A stretch of DNA of 64,000 nucleotides from Planctomycetota bacterium (GCA_018242585.1 JAFEBQ010000012.1:62001-126000), one strand, 5' to 3'; counted from the first letter of the stretch, positions 1-9,625 are shown. Program-made: numbers and translations. Notes: generated by a model from the letters alone, not told the origin.

Positions 1-548
1 TCCAGCAGACTCGCAAGCTCGGCGACTTCTCCCTGGGGCAGCTCGTCGATCCGATTGATGATCACGAAGTCGGCTTCTTCGATCTGCTTGCGGAAGATGT
101 ACTCGGCCTTGGGCGAAAAGCCGGCGTTTGCCTGCTGGCGCAGAATCTTGCCGCCGTGGCTCGGCTTGACGATCACGCCATAGGGGGCGATGTCGAGCGG
201 CACGGCGTAAATCTGTTGCAACGGGCGAATGACCGTCGCCACCAGATCGGTGCAACTGCCGACCGGCTCGACGATGATCACGTCGGGGCGCTGTTCCTCG
301 CTCAATTGCTCGACCGTCGCTGTCAGCGCGTTGAAGTTGCAGCAGAAGCACGAGCCAGCCACTTCGCCGACGTCGAAACCTTGCGAGCGGAGCAAGTTCG
401 TGTCGACCAGGTCGGTCGTCTGGTCGTTGGTGACGACGACGACACGCTTGCCTAGGGATTGAAAACGCCGAGCCAGTCGCGCGATGGTCGTCGTTTTGCC
501 GGCACCCAGGAAGCCGCCGATCATGATGAAGCGAGGAGCGTTGCTCAT
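1..548 (-). CDS. COG0523/CobW-family (G3E) P-loop GTPase, 3' end cut by window edge
   Basis: Reading the minus strand from the ATG at 548 gives an open frame of 182 codons that runs off the window. Near the N terminus lies a Walker A motif, GGFLGAGKTTT, and about 55 residues later the sequence GSCFCC, matching the CxCC metal-binding motif of COG0523 proteins. An IIVEPVGS Walker B-like stretch and an IINRIDEL guanine-specificity-like motif follow. Members of this family are GTP-driven metallochaperones or cofactor-insertion proteins (CobW, HypB, UreG, zinc chaperones). The metal cannot be told from this fragment. The next gene upstream is a methyltransferase pseudogene in the same orientation. 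Confidence 0.85.
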   Translation of the reverse strand, partial: MSNAPRFIMIGGFLGAGKTTTIARLARRFQSLGKRVVVVTNDQTTDLVDTNLLRSQGFDVGEVAGSCFCCNFNALTATVEQLSEEQRPDVIIVEPVGSCTDLVATVIRPLQQIYAVPLDIAPYGVIVKPSHGGKILRQQANAGFSPKAEYIFRKQIEEADFVIINRIDELPQGEVAELASLL

Positions 549-714
549 GGCTGATTCCAACGTGTGTGGCGTGTGATGGGCGGAAAACGATCCAGCGCGT
601 GAACCCCGCCGGGTTCCCTTCGCGCCATGAATGCGAACCGGATCGGACACTCTAGCCTGTGTCGAAATGAACGGCAACCACTGGCCATTGCCCTCGTCGA
701 GATCAATCCGGCAT

Positions 715-1122
715 TCACTTGCCAAACTCAGCGACGGTCGGGTCACTGAGATGGATATGCGAGACGACGCCACGTTCCACCGGCGCGGCTTGGAATACAA
801 AGCAAAAGTAGCGCATCGCGCCGCTCCGATAGGCCACCAGGGCGCAGCCAGCTTGCCGCGCGGCGAAGAAAGGCTTGTTTGTCGAACAGGTGTTCGAGCA
901 CTCAATGCTGCATACCACGTCGAACGATTGCGGCGCGAAGCCAATGCGATTGGCATCGGCCCACATCCATTGTGGCGGGCTGAGCGTCATGCCGGTGACC
1001 CGACAGCCGGCGTGCCACAAGCCATGATGAATATGCTCGCCCCACAACAGCCGGTAAAACGGCGTGACCAGGTCATAGTGACTTCGGACGGCGGATTTCT
1101 TGACGTCACAAACGGAAATCAT
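715..1122 (-). pseudogene. Decayed SAM-dependent methyltransferase (tocopherol O-methyltransferase-like)
   Basis: The minus-strand frame encodes recognisable blocks of a class I methyltransferase. These are HYDLVTPFYRLLWGEHIHHG near the N terminus, then GMTLSPPQ, then FDVVCSIEC. The roughly 50 residues that should carry the glycine-rich SAM-binding loop between the first two blocks are missing, and a second gap lies before FDVV. Around position 895 the frame shifts. The other frame continues with EHLFDKQAFLRRAASWLRPG, exactly the next conserved block of the family, consistent with loss of one G. After that neither frame looks conserved. Two deletions plus a frameshift make this a pseudogene rather than a small gene. 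The upstream limit is uncertain, since an in-frame ATG also lies at 1170. Confidence 0.8.
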
Positions 1123-1305
1123 CGGGTGATCTTGCCAAGAGGTGCTGGCGAGGGAGCTCTCGTAACACATTAAGCGACTCGTGAGGCGATTGCGACTGCT
1201 AGCAGGCTGCCCCGCAATACTGACCTTGCGGCAAAGGGCGAACCGGCTTACAAGTCCCCGCTAGCTTCGGTTCAGTGTCGCTTTTTTTAAGGCAAGGTCG
1301 ACCCG

Positions 1306-3153
1306 ATGGAACTGACCATGCGGCGAGGGAACGACGTGTTCGTTCCCGAAGGTGGCTTTCGCGATCTGACGGGGCGCCTGGCCACGCGGCGCGAAGAGCT
1401 CGCGCAGATCCCGGTCGTGGTCCTATCTTGCTTTGACGCGCGGACTCGGCTCTTGCCGTTCGTGATCTACGATCACTCGATCTTTCCTGCCGGCGCGCGA
1501 ACGGTCGCCGGCGCGGTTTACCAGGCCGGCTTCACGCGGACCCGGGCGGTGTTCCAACTGTGGAACAAGAACTTCCGGCCCAGTCGCGCCAAGATCGACG
1601 GCTTGCCGGTTCAAGTGCTGTTGGTGTCGTCCATGCAGATTCACGCCGGCAAAGCGTACGAGGCGATTCGCGAAGCGCGCAACATGGGGGCCGAGCGTCC
1701 GCTGATCATCGCCGGTGGTCCCAAGGCGGTCTACGAGCCTTATCACTTTTGGAATCGTGGCGCGGGCGGCGAGTGCGCGCCCCCCGACGTGGTGGTGACC
1801 GGCGAGGCGTATGTGCTGGTCGAGTTGTTGAGCGTACTGGTCCAATTTCGCGGCCATGGCGAGACCATGCGCATGGCCTTTGAGCGGGCACGCCGCGAGG
1901 GGGCGCTCGACGGAGTGCCCGGCCTGGTTTACATGGACCCGGCGTCGACGTTGCAGGAACCGCGGCTGGTCGACACCGGCTTACAGCGACTGGTGCAGCA
2001 CTTGGACGAGTTGCCCGACGAAGTCACCGCGCTACGGTTGATGGAGCCGCCCCACAAGGGGCCGGGGCTCTCGGCCCGACCGATCGCCGATAACCAGGTA
2101 CGGCACCACGCGCGGTTCGTGAGCTTACTGCTCACGCAAGGTTGCAAGTTCAATTGCTCGTACTGCCCAATCCCGGCCATGAACCAGCGCAGTTGGCGGT
2201 TCCGCAGCCCAGAGGGCATTGCGCGGCAATTAAAAACCGTTCACGAGACATTCGGCGTCCGTCACTTCTTCGGCACCGATGACAACTTCTTCAACCGCCG
2301 CGAGACGGCCGAAGGCATTTTCGAGGCGCTGGCCAACACCAAGCTCAGCAACGGGTCGCCGCTGGGTCGCAAGGTCCGCTGGGCCACCGAGGCGACGCAG
2401 TTCGACACCTTCAAGAACCGCGACCTGCTGCCGCTGGCGCGAAAAGGGGGCCTGTCGGGCATTTGGTTCGGGATCGAAGACCTGACGGCCGAACTGGTCA
2501 ACAAGGGGCAGAAGCCCGAGGTCACCATCGAGCTGTTTCGCGAGCTACAAGCCCAGCGGATCATGCCCATGGCGATGATGATGTACCACGAGGGTCAGCC
2601 GTTCCACACGCGCGATTCACTCTACGGCTTGTACAATCAGGTCGACTTCTTGCGCAAAGCGGGCGCCATTTCGGTCCAGGTGACGGTCCACATTCCAGCG
2701 GTCGGCACCCGCGAGTACGAGAAGACCTACGAAACAGGGCAGGTGCTGAAGGCGCTCGGCGACGAGCACGTGCCCGAGTCGGCAATTGATGGCAATCACG
2801 TGATCGTGGCGGGGCGCGAAGCGATGTGGCGCCGTCAGTTGAAGCTGCTGGCGGCCTATGCCACGTTTTACAATCCGCTCAATCTGTGGCGGGCCTGGCG
2901 TCACGATCGTTCGCCGGTTCGCGATAAGCGGATCGCGTTTCAGGCGCTCGGGTTCTTCGCCGTGCTATGGACGACGTGGAACGTGCTGCCCTACCTGTTC
3001 AAGCTGTTGACGCGTCGCGCGGCCTTTCACGCCGGGCCAGTGCCGCAAAGCACCGTGCCGGTGCGTCAGCCTTGGCAATCGTTTTCGCGCTTGCCCGAGG
3101 GCTGCGCTCCCGACAGTGTCACGCAGATCGAACCGTTGCAATCGGCGGCGTGA
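1306..3153 (+). CDS. B12-binding-domain radical SAM protein
   Basis: A 615-residue protein. Residues about 95-180 have the look of a cobalamin-binding Rossmann domain (VLLVSSMQIHAG, then LIIAGGP, then VVTGEAY). A radical SAM core follows with cysteines 280, 284 and 287 in the pattern CxxxCxxC (GCKFNCSYCPI), which bind the 4Fe-4S cluster. Near residues 540-565 is a hydrophobic stretch (ALGFFAVLWTTWNVLPYLF) that may anchor it in the membrane. Enzymes of this architecture often methylate or rearrange unactivated carbons, some of them in lipids or hopanoids, but the substrate is not readable here. It stands alone, convergent with the next gene. Confidence 0.85.
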   Translation: MELTMRRGNDVFVPEGGFRDLTGRLATRREELAQIPVVVLSCFDARTRLLPFVIYDHSIFPAGARTVAGAVYQAGFTRTRAVFQLWNKNFRPSRAKIDGLPVQVLLVSSMQIHAGKAYEAIREARNMGAERPLIIAGGPKAVYEPYHFWNRGAGGECAPPDVVVTGEAYVLVELLSVLVQFRGHGETMRMAFERARREGALDGVPGLVYMDPASTLQEPRLVDTGLQRLVQHLDELPDEVTALRLMEPPHKGPGLSARPIADNQVRHHARFVSLLLTQGCKFNCSYCPIPAMNQRSWRFRSPEGIARQLKTVHETFGVRHFFGTDDNFFNRRETAEGIFEALANTKLSNGSPLGRKVRWATEATQFDTFKNRDLLPLARKGGLSGIWFGIEDLTAELVNKGQKPEVTIELFRELQAQRIMPMAMMMYHEGQPFHTRDSLYGLYNQVDFLRKAGAISVQVTVHIPAVGTREYEKTYETGQVLKALGDEHVPESAIDGNHVIVAGREAMWRRQLKLLAAYATFYNPLNLWRAWRHDRSPVRDKRIAFQALGFFAVLWTTWNVLPYLFKLLTRRAAFHAGPVPQSTVPVRQPWQSFSRLPEGCAPDSVTQIEPLQSAA

Positions 3154-3158
3154 CGAAC

Positions 3159-4076
3159 TCAACTCCCTTTCACACCACTTAACGGGTGTTCGATCACTGC
3201 CTGCCACGCCAGCTCTTGAAGCACGCGGTTCAGCGCCTCGGCCGTCTTAGCGTCGTCGACTCCCTTCAGCGCCGGTGGCACAGGCAGGCCGACCGGACTA
3301 CGGCCGTAAATCTGCGAAAAGTAGACGTACGCCACCAGCACCTGCAACGGCGGCTTGGCGTGGCCGATCGCGTCGGTGAACAGGTCGAGTTGATCCTTTA
3401 ACCCCGGCGCTTTGCCATCGGCAATCGCTTTGCGCAGCAGGAGCACCGCCTGACCCGCCGGGGCGACATACACGGCCGGCTTCCCTTCGTACTTCTTGTT
3501 CAGCATCGTCACGTGTTCGTCGATGTCGTGGAAGTACCGGTCATGCTCGGCTTGCAGCTTGGCCAGGTCGAACTGGGTGCGATCCGGAGGGGTCGGCTTC
3601 TCCTGCTTGAAGTTCACGTAGTAATCGAACGGTAGCCAGAACTCCTGGACCAACACGCGGATGTTGGGGCTCTTCTCCGAGGCCAGCTTGACGAAGTTCT
3701 CGATCCCATCGTCGGGGAGATAGAGCGCCGCGATTGTCAACACGTCCAGGTTGCCCGAGTTCAATGTCGCCTTGGACTTGAACTTGTCGTCATCGACGTT
3801 CCAGTGCTGGTGGACAAACGAGCCACCGATCGACGAGACGCCGACCTGTTGATGCTCGGCAATGCCAGCCGACTTGGCGATTTGCGACAAGATGCCGGGC
3901 ATGAAGACGTGAAAGCTGTGCCCGATTGAATAGACACGCTTCGCCTGGGCCGGCGCACTGGCGGCGTCGTTTGGCGAGTCAGCCGCGCGGACCTGGAATG
4001 CGCCGTGCGTTGCGTAGGCCAGCGCGGTGCAAAGGCCAGTAATCAACAGCAAAATGGTGCGACGGCGCGTGCGCAT
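3159..4076 (-). CDS. Secreted SGNH/GDSL-like protein of unknown substrate
   Basis: A 305-residue protein beginning with an arginine-rich n-region and a hydrophobic core ending near residue 30, a signal peptide for export. The mature part opens with VYSIGHSFHVFMPGIL, which resembles block I of SGNH hydrolases with GHS in place of GDS. A VGVSSIGGSFVHQHW stretch follows that could be a block II region. I do not see a clear C-terminal DxxH block, so catalytic activity is unproven. Its stop codon is five bases beyond the stop of the upstream radical SAM gene on the other strand, so the two are tightly convergent. Confidence 0.6.
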   Translation of the reverse strand: MRTRRRTILLLITGLCTALAYATHGAFQVRAADSPNDAASAPAQAKRVYSIGHSFHVFMPGILSQIAKSAGIAEHQQVGVSSIGGSFVHQHWNVDDDKFKSKATLNSGNLDVLTIAALYLPDDGIENFVKLASEKSPNIRVLVQEFWLPFDYYVNFKQEKPTPPDRTQFDLAKLQAEHDRYFHDIDEHVTMLNKKYEGKPAVYVAPAGQAVLLLRKAIADGKAPGLKDQLDLFTDAIGHAKPPLQVLVAYVYFSQIYGRSPVGLPVPPALKGVDDAKTAEALNRVLQELAWQAVIEHPLSGVKGS

Positions 4077-4317
4077 GGGAGTTACCTCAACAAGGCGGGA
4101 AGTGAAGGGGCGGAGCCGGCTCGTCGGGCGGCGTCATCATCTTTAGCCTCCGCCCGGGGCGCGTCCAGCTTTTTCTTGCCCAGCACCAGCTTTTTCCAAG
4201 TGCCACCGCATGCCCGCGAAACAGGTTGCACGTCGCGACAATGGTGAGGATATTCAACGAATGGAGCTTCGTCCCCCCTGCACCCTAGCCCCCCTGCACC
4301 CCTGCCAAAGAATCGCC

Positions 4318-5799
4318 ATGCCGCGACGTTTCGTGATGCACCGATGGTTTGCGTTGTTGCTTGCCGCCATCAGCGCCCGAGGTGCCATTGCGGCCGAGGC
4401 GGCGCCCGAGCGGCTGAACGTCGTGCTGATCTTGTTGGACAATTGCGGCCAGGAATGGCTCGGCTGCTACGGCAGCGACGAAGGACGCACACCGTTCATC
4501 GACCGACTGGCCAGTCGCGGCACGCGCTTCGAGCATTGTTACACCTTCCCGGTCTGTGGACCGAGCCGGATTCAGTTGCTGACCGGGCGCTATCCGCTGC
4601 GGACAGGATTCGTCATGCATCACGACGCGGCGCTTTACGGCGGCGGCGGACTCGATCCACGGCGCGAAGTCATCTGGCCGCGATTGTTCCACGACGCCGG
4701 CTACGTGACGGGTATTGCGGGCAAGTGGCAGGTGAACAATATGTATGACGAGCCGGACATTCTGAAGCAGCACGGCTTTGACGAGTCGCTCGTCTGGCCC
4801 GGCAGCATCGACCGGGACCGGATTAGCCCTGGGGATCGACGTCGGTACGATGCGGCCATCGCGGCCCGGGACGCGGCGACACTGACCGATCTGAATCGCT
4901 TCATCGAATCGCGCTATTGGGATCCCGTGATTATTCACAACGGCCAGCGCGAAGTCCGGCGAGGCCAGTTCGGTCCCGACGTGTTCCAGGAGTACGCGCT
5001 CGGTTTTCTCGAACGTCACCGTGACGAGTCCTTCCTGCTCTACTATCCAATGGTCCTGACTCATGGGCAGAGCTTTACTGAGCACGTTGTGGCGACGCCG
5101 CCCAATCGAACGTCGGGCCGGCCCGAGCACGAGATGTACGGCGAAATGGTGCAATATGCCGATCAGCTAGTACATCAGGTCGAAGAGAAGCTTGAAGCAC
5201 TGAAGATTCGCCAGCGGACGATTCTGGTCGTGGCCACCGACAATGGCAGCGAGTCCAGCCTGGTGGCGCGGCGAAACGGGCGCTCGGCGCGTGGTGGGCT
5301 GTACCAACTGACCGAAGCGGGTGGGGACGTGGCCCTGATTGTCAGCGACCCGCGTAACCAATCGGCGTCGACCAGCCCGCTGGCCGATTTCACCGATGTG
5401 CTTCCCACGCTGTGCGACCTGGCCGGCGTGCCGGTTCCCAAGAGTCTGGCCCTCGACGGCGTTTCACACGCGGCGACCGTGCGCGGTACATCGCCCAAAC
5501 TCGCGGCTCGCGATTGGATATTGAACCAGTACAACATCCGGCGGGTGGTGCGAGACCGTCGTTATAAGCTCTATTCCACGGGGGAATTCTTCGATGTGGA
5601 AGGCGACCGGGACGAGCGGCAGAATCTGGCCGAGGACACGCGTCCCGAGATCGTCGCGGCCCGCCAACGATTGGAAAAGGTGCTGGCTTCATTGCCCGTC
5701 GATATGCCACCGCCGATTGAATTGCGCAGCCTGTCGGCCTTCAAGCTCGGCGATGCCGTGGCCCGGCCGGCCGTGCGATCGGGCACGCCACAACATTAA
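4318..5799 (+). CDS. Secreted sulfatase
   Basis: The chosen ATG at 4318 puts a signal peptide (MHRWFALLLAAISARGAIAA) at the N terminus, whereas the longer frame from 4210 would bury it. The mature protein shows the sulfatase signature CGPSRIQLLTGRYP, whose cysteine would be oxidised to formylglycine, followed by GIAGKWQVN with the expected lysine. It has a C-terminal ATDNGSES metal-site block. The first metal-binding block reads LLDNCGQEWLGCYG, so the usual DD pair is DN. The product should hydrolyse sulfate esters, probably on polysaccharides, outside the cytoplasm. It is monocistronic as far as can be seen. Confidence 0.88.
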   Translation: MPRRFVMHRWFALLLAAISARGAIAAEAAPERLNVVLILLDNCGQEWLGCYGSDEGRTPFIDRLASRGTRFEHCYTFPVCGPSRIQLLTGRYPLRTGFVMHHDAALYGGGGLDPRREVIWPRLFHDAGYVTGIAGKWQVNNMYDEPDILKQHGFDESLVWPGSIDRDRISPGDRRRYDAAIAARDAATLTDLNRFIESRYWDPVIIHNGQREVRRGQFGPDVFQEYALGFLERHRDESFLLYYPMVLTHGQSFTEHVVATPPNRTSGRPEHEMYGEMVQYADQLVHQVEEKLEALKIRQRTILVVATDNGSESSLVARRNGRSARGGLYQLTEAGGDVALIVSDPRNQSASTSPLADFTDVLPTLCDLAGVPVPKSLALDGVSHAATVRGTSPKLAARDWILNQYNIRRVVRDRRYKLYSTGEFFDVEGDRDERQNLAEDTRPEIVAARQRLEKVLASLPVDMPPPIELRSLSAFKLGDAVARPAVRSGTPQH

Positions 5800-5997
5800 G
5801 AAATGGCAAGTAACTGCTCCATCGTTGCAACCGTTGCGACCGGCTGATCTGGCTCGAACAATTCCGGGTGGCATCGTATATTAAGGTAGCTGCTAGGGGC
5901 TGCGCGCCCGAGACGTGATTTGGGAGCGTCCTCCCTGTCAGCGGCGCGGCGATTCGCTCTGGCCCACTACCTGATTCGCTTTCCAGCCCAGGACTCC

Positions 5998-7419
5998 ATG
6001 ACGGGACATCACCCACAATCAGGTGCGCCACCGGCTTCGTCCTCGTGGCGTCGCGCCGGATGGTTGATCATGGTCGTTGCGCTGGGAGGAGCGGGCTGGT
6101 TCGGTTATTCGAGGCTCGGCCACCAGCGACCGGCGGGCAAGGCGGACAGCATTTCGACCCACTTGATGGAGTTGGTTGACGGAGATCACAACTCGGTCGA
6201 CGTGCCGGCCGACGTGGCCGAGATTATGCAACTGAAGACGGCACCGGTCACGTCGGCGCCGCCGCGAGCGCCGCTGGTGATGGCGGGTTCGTTGATCCTG
6301 GACGCCGATCGGATGATTAACATCCACTCGCGCTTCCCGGGCGAAGTGGTGGGCATCGGCTCGGTAGCCGACCTGCGCCCATCGCCTGTCAAGGAACAAT
6401 CGGGCAACCGACCGTTGCAGTTCGGCGACCATATCGAGAAGGGACAGTTGCTGGCCATTGTCTGGTGCCGCGACGTGGGGGAAAAGAAGAGCGACCTGGT
6501 CGACGCCCTCACCCGACTGGCACAGAGCGAACTGACGCTGACGCGGCTCAAGGGACTGGAGCGAGGGACCGTCGCCGAGTTGACTGTTCGCGAGGCGCAG
6601 CGGGCCCACGAAGCCGACGTGATCCTCGTCGAGCGGCTCGAACGGACCTTGCGTTCGTGGCGACTGGCTGACGAAGAACTGGCCGAAGTCCACGCCGAAG
6701 CCGATCGGATCAAGTCCGGCAAGCGCGAGGCGGAAGCCGACTTGGAAAAGAAGTGGGGCGAAATCGAAATTCGCGCGCCGTTCGCCGGGACGATTCTGGA
6801 AAAGAACGTCGTGGTTGGCGACATCATCGAGTCAAGCTCCGACCTGTTCAAGATCGCCGACCTGAGCCGGCTGGGGGCGATGGCCAATGTCTATGAAGAA
6901 GACCTGGCCGATCTCCACAGCCTGAAGCCCTCGGAGCGGACCTGGGGGATTCAAGTTCCGGCCACGCCCGAAGAGCCGCTGATCCACGGCGAGTTCAACG
7001 TGATCGGCAAGGTGATCGACGTGACCCAGCACTCGGGCAAGGTGCTCGGCTGGGTCGATAACCGCGGCGGCCGGCTGTACGTCGGCCAGTTCATCACCGC
7101 GATTGTCAAGCTGCCGCCCTCGCCGCGCGAAGTCGCCATCCCCGAGTCGGCGATTCTGGAGGACACGCCGCTAAGCCTGGTGTTTGTCGCCGATCCAACG
7201 CACAAGCATCGCTTTACCGCTCGCCGTGTGGTGCTGGTTCGTCATCACAGGGGAATGGCGGTCGTGGCGGCCATCCCCAACGCGCAGCAGGAGGCGCAAG
7301 GCGCCGAGCCGCTGCAAGCGGGCGAGACCGTGCTATCGTCCGGCGCGCTGGAAATGAATTCCCAACTGCAAGACCTGCGCAATCGCCTCGCGCCAGCCCA
7401 CTCGGCGGCGCGGCACTAG
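5998..7419 (+). CDS. CusB/HlyD-type efflux periplasmic adaptor (MFP)
   Basis: A 473-residue protein with one N-terminal membrane segment (about residues 20-37, LIMVVALGGAGWFGY). The order is an N-terminal barrel/lipoyl half, a long alpha-helical hairpin around residues 160-260 rich in E, R and L, then IRAPFAGTILEKNVVVGD, the second lipoyl half typical of HlyD/CusB adaptors, and a beta-barrel domain. The ATG at 5998 is preferred over 5920 because it leaves a short cytoplasmic tail before the membrane segment. Such adaptors bridge an inner-membrane pump and a TolC channel. The TolC-like gene next door is on the opposite strand and no pump gene is present. Confidence 0.88.
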   Translation: MTGHHPQSGAPPASSSWRRAGWLIMVVALGGAGWFGYSRLGHQRPAGKADSISTHLMELVDGDHNSVDVPADVAEIMQLKTAPVTSAPPRAPLVMAGSLILDADRMINIHSRFPGEVVGIGSVADLRPSPVKEQSGNRPLQFGDHIEKGQLLAIVWCRDVGEKKSDLVDALTRLAQSELTLTRLKGLERGTVAELTVREAQRAHEADVILVERLERTLRSWRLADEELAEVHAEADRIKSGKREAEADLEKKWGEIEIRAPFAGTILEKNVVVGDIIESSSDLFKIADLSRLGAMANVYEEDLADLHSLKPSERTWGIQVPATPEEPLIHGEFNVIGKVIDVTQHSGKVLGWVDNRGGRLYVGQFITAIVKLPPSPREVAIPESAILEDTPLSLVFVADPTHKHRFTARRVVLVRHHRGMAVVAAIPNAQQEAQGAEPLQAGETVLSSGALEMNSQLQDLRNRLAPAHSAARH

Positions 7420-7468
7420 CAGCATGCGTTTGACGTTGCACATGGTCGGGCGTCAGCCCTTGCCGCTT

Positions 7469-8869
7469 TTACGGAAACGTGTCGAGTTGCAACAACCCGG
7501 CCAATTTCGCGGCCGCGGTCAGCCGGGTCTGCTGGGCCTGAATGTAATCCAGATTCGCTTCGAACAGCGAGCGCTGGGCCTGTAGCACGCGCAAGATGTC
7601 GAATAGCCCCTGCTCATAGCCGCGTTGAATCAATTCCAGCGCTCGGGTGGCGTCGGGGATCAGGCCTTCCTCGTAATTACGCACTACGTTGGCGGCCGCT
7701 CGGTAGTCGCTTTCGGCGTCGGCCAATTGGCGAAACAGATCGAGTCGCGTCACCCCCAGTTGAGCTGACGATTCGCGAATCTGGGCATTGGCCGCGCGAA
7801 TGTTCCCCTGATTGCGGTTGAAGATCGGCACGTCCATGTACAAGCCGATCGTCGCCTGAGAGGGATTGTCGCCAATCAGGTATTGGTAACCCCCTTGCGC
7901 GATTAAGTCGGGAATCGAGTCGGCGCGCGCCCGGCCCAATAGGAACCGCACCCGATTGATATCGACTTCGGCGCGGCGGACCTGAGAGTTGTTGTCGACC
8001 ATTTCCGGCGCCAAGGGTGCGTCGTCCAGCAACGGCACGCGCGCCTTCAGATCGCCGGTGACTTGCCCGATGGGGTAGTTGGCAATACCCAGCAACGTGG
8101 CCAGTTGCCGGCGATAGCCAATGATCTGTTGCTGCTCGCTGCGCAAATTCGACTCGGCGCGGCGGCGCTCAATACGGGTCAACAGCAAATCGCTCTCGCT
8201 TACCCGGCCGGCGCGGAGCAAGTCGGAACTGATTGTCTCGGAGTGCTGCAAAATCGTGACCAGCCGCTCGAGCGTGGCGATTCTTTCTTGCGTCGCCAGG
8301 ACGATGACGAACTGATTGCGGACGTCGGTCAAGACGTTGAACCGGGTAGTGATGATATCGAGTTCCGCTTGTCGCAGCGCCTCGCGCGCCGCGCTTTGGC
8401 TCAGCCGCAACTTGCCGCCGCGGACCACGGTTTGGGTCAGACCGACGTTGTAGACCGAGTTGAGCCCGCCCAGGATGAACTGCGGGTTGCCGTTGTCGAG
8501 GCGTGGGTTGGGATAGAGCCCGGCTTGCACCACCTGGCCGTAGGCTTGCTCGACGTTAGCCTGGGCCACGATCAGGTTCGGATGGTTGGCCAGCGCGAGC
8601 CCCGAGCATTGGCCGAGTGTCAACGGCGCGATCGCCTGTAGCGCTGGGGGCAGCATTTCGGCGCCGGGGACCGCGGCCGGCGGCATGGCAACTGGCGGAA
8701 TGGCACTCGGCGGCGCTTGAACTTGCGATGGTTGTGCGATAGGGGGAGCGGCCTGCTGGGCCACTACACGCAAGGTTGGCCCCAGCGGTGGGTTTGGCGG
8801 TCCCTGTCCCTGGGCAACAGCCACCAGCCCGAGGATCATCGCGGAGAGTAGGCCGAGCCAAGGTCGCAT
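7469..8869 (-). CDS. TolC/CusC-family outer-membrane efflux protein
   Basis: From the ATG at 8869 the protein has 466 residues and starts with a signal peptide (MRPWLGLLSAMILGLVAVAQG). A proline-rich linker of about 60 residues comes next. Two repeated coiled-coil halves follow with the marks of TolC proteins: ALANHPNLIVAQANVEQA, LYPNPRLDNGN, VPIFNRNQGNIRAANAQI and a C-terminal LEANLDYIQAQQTRLTAAAKLAGLL. It would form the outer-membrane exit duct of a tripartite pump. It converges with the adaptor gene and the two stop codons are about 50 bp apart, so they are not one operon. Confidence 0.88.
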   Translation of the reverse strand: MRPWLGLLSAMILGLVAVAQGQGPPNPPLGPTLRVVAQQAAPPIAQPSQVQAPPSAIPPVAMPPAAVPGAEMLPPALQAIAPLTLGQCSGLALANHPNLIVAQANVEQAYGQVVQAGLYPNPRLDNGNPQFILGGLNSVYNVGLTQTVVRGGKLRLSQSAAREALRQAELDIITTRFNVLTDVRNQFVIVLATQERIATLERLVTILQHSETISSDLLRAGRVSESDLLLTRIERRRAESNLRSEQQQIIGYRRQLATLLGIANYPIGQVTGDLKARVPLLDDAPLAPEMVDNNSQVRRAEVDINRVRFLLGRARADSIPDLIAQGGYQYLIGDNPSQATIGLYMDVPIFNRNQGNIRAANAQIRESSAQLGVTRLDLFRQLADAESDYRAAANVVRNYEEGLIPDATRALELIQRGYEQGLFDILRVLQAQRSLFEANLDYIQAQQTRLTAAAKLAGLLQLDTFP

Positions 8870-9070
8870 AACGCATAAGCTGTAACAAGGATGCGGGCAC
8901 TTGCGCGCTGGCGCGCCTTCATCGTGTGTCGGCACCGGCAAGGCCGCTAGCTTAGTTATGTCCGTTATCTGCGCTTGGGTCGACGCAACCGAAAAGGTTT
9001 AACGCGCCAGGTAACGGAAAAGTGAAACTCGGCCCGGCCCCTTGAAGACTGCTGGCACTTACGAGGGGTG

Positions 9071-9625
9071 CTACGACTGCCTCGACGCCTGTTGCAACTT
9101 CAACTCGTCGGCCAGCGTTTTCGCCTGCCGGTCGAGCCACCAGCCGATGCGTCCCGCGCTGGGGAACTTCAGAATCATCACGACCAGCGCCATGCCCACC
9201 GCGACGAGCGCGACCGGATGACGTTCCGTCTGGTAGGCCATGCAGCCGAAGAAGGCGGTGCCTTCGATCATCGCCAGCTCAATGATCAAGGTCGTCTGGC
9301 GAACCGCCATCAGCTTGTCGACGAGTGTCAGCGGCTGGTCGGGCTGCGACTCAGAACTTGGCTTCCAGGTGCCGGCGATGATCTGTTGCCGCGCGGCATT
9401 GGTTAAAATGCGCGAGACGATCAGCGACATCGGAACCGCCACCGCGACCAGACCCATCGCCAGCGTGCTGAAAGTCATAGGACGCACTTCGCCAAGCGCC
9501 GGCGGTTGCGTGGCTGACATGACGACAAATCCCAAAAACGTCGAGATGCCAATCACCAACGCCAGCCAGATGATCTGCAGCACGCGCAATGGCTGAGGGG
9601 GCACGATCGGACTGGCACCACTCAT
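9071..9625 (-). CDS. Four-helix membrane protein of unknown function
   Basis: A 184-residue protein with four hydrophobic stretches: about residues 14-36, 50-72, 112-130 and 136-153. Between the second and third is a polar loop of roughly 40 residues, and the C-terminal tail is charged. I recognise no motif that assigns a function. It lies alone between the TolC-like gene and panD. The start ATG at 9625 is the first in frame and leaves a short cytoplasmic N terminus. The membrane topology is the only solid statement. Confidence 0.7.
   Translation of the reverse strand: MSGASPIVPPQPLRVLQIIWLALVIGISTFLGFVVMSATQPPALGEVRPMTFSTLAMGLVAVAVPMSLIVSRILTNAARQQIIAGTWKPSSESQPDQPLTLVDKLMAVRQTTLIIELAMIEGTAFFGCMAYQTERHPVALVAVGMALVVMILKFPSAGRIGWWLDRQAKTLADELKLQQASRQS

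Noticed and set aside
1306-3153. Assignment of the B12 radical SAM protein as a hopanoid methylase or hopanoid biosynthesis gene
   Set aside because: The general architecture would allow it, but I see no residue pattern specific to HpnP or HpnR, and the terpenoid locus is 10 kb away with unrelated genes between.
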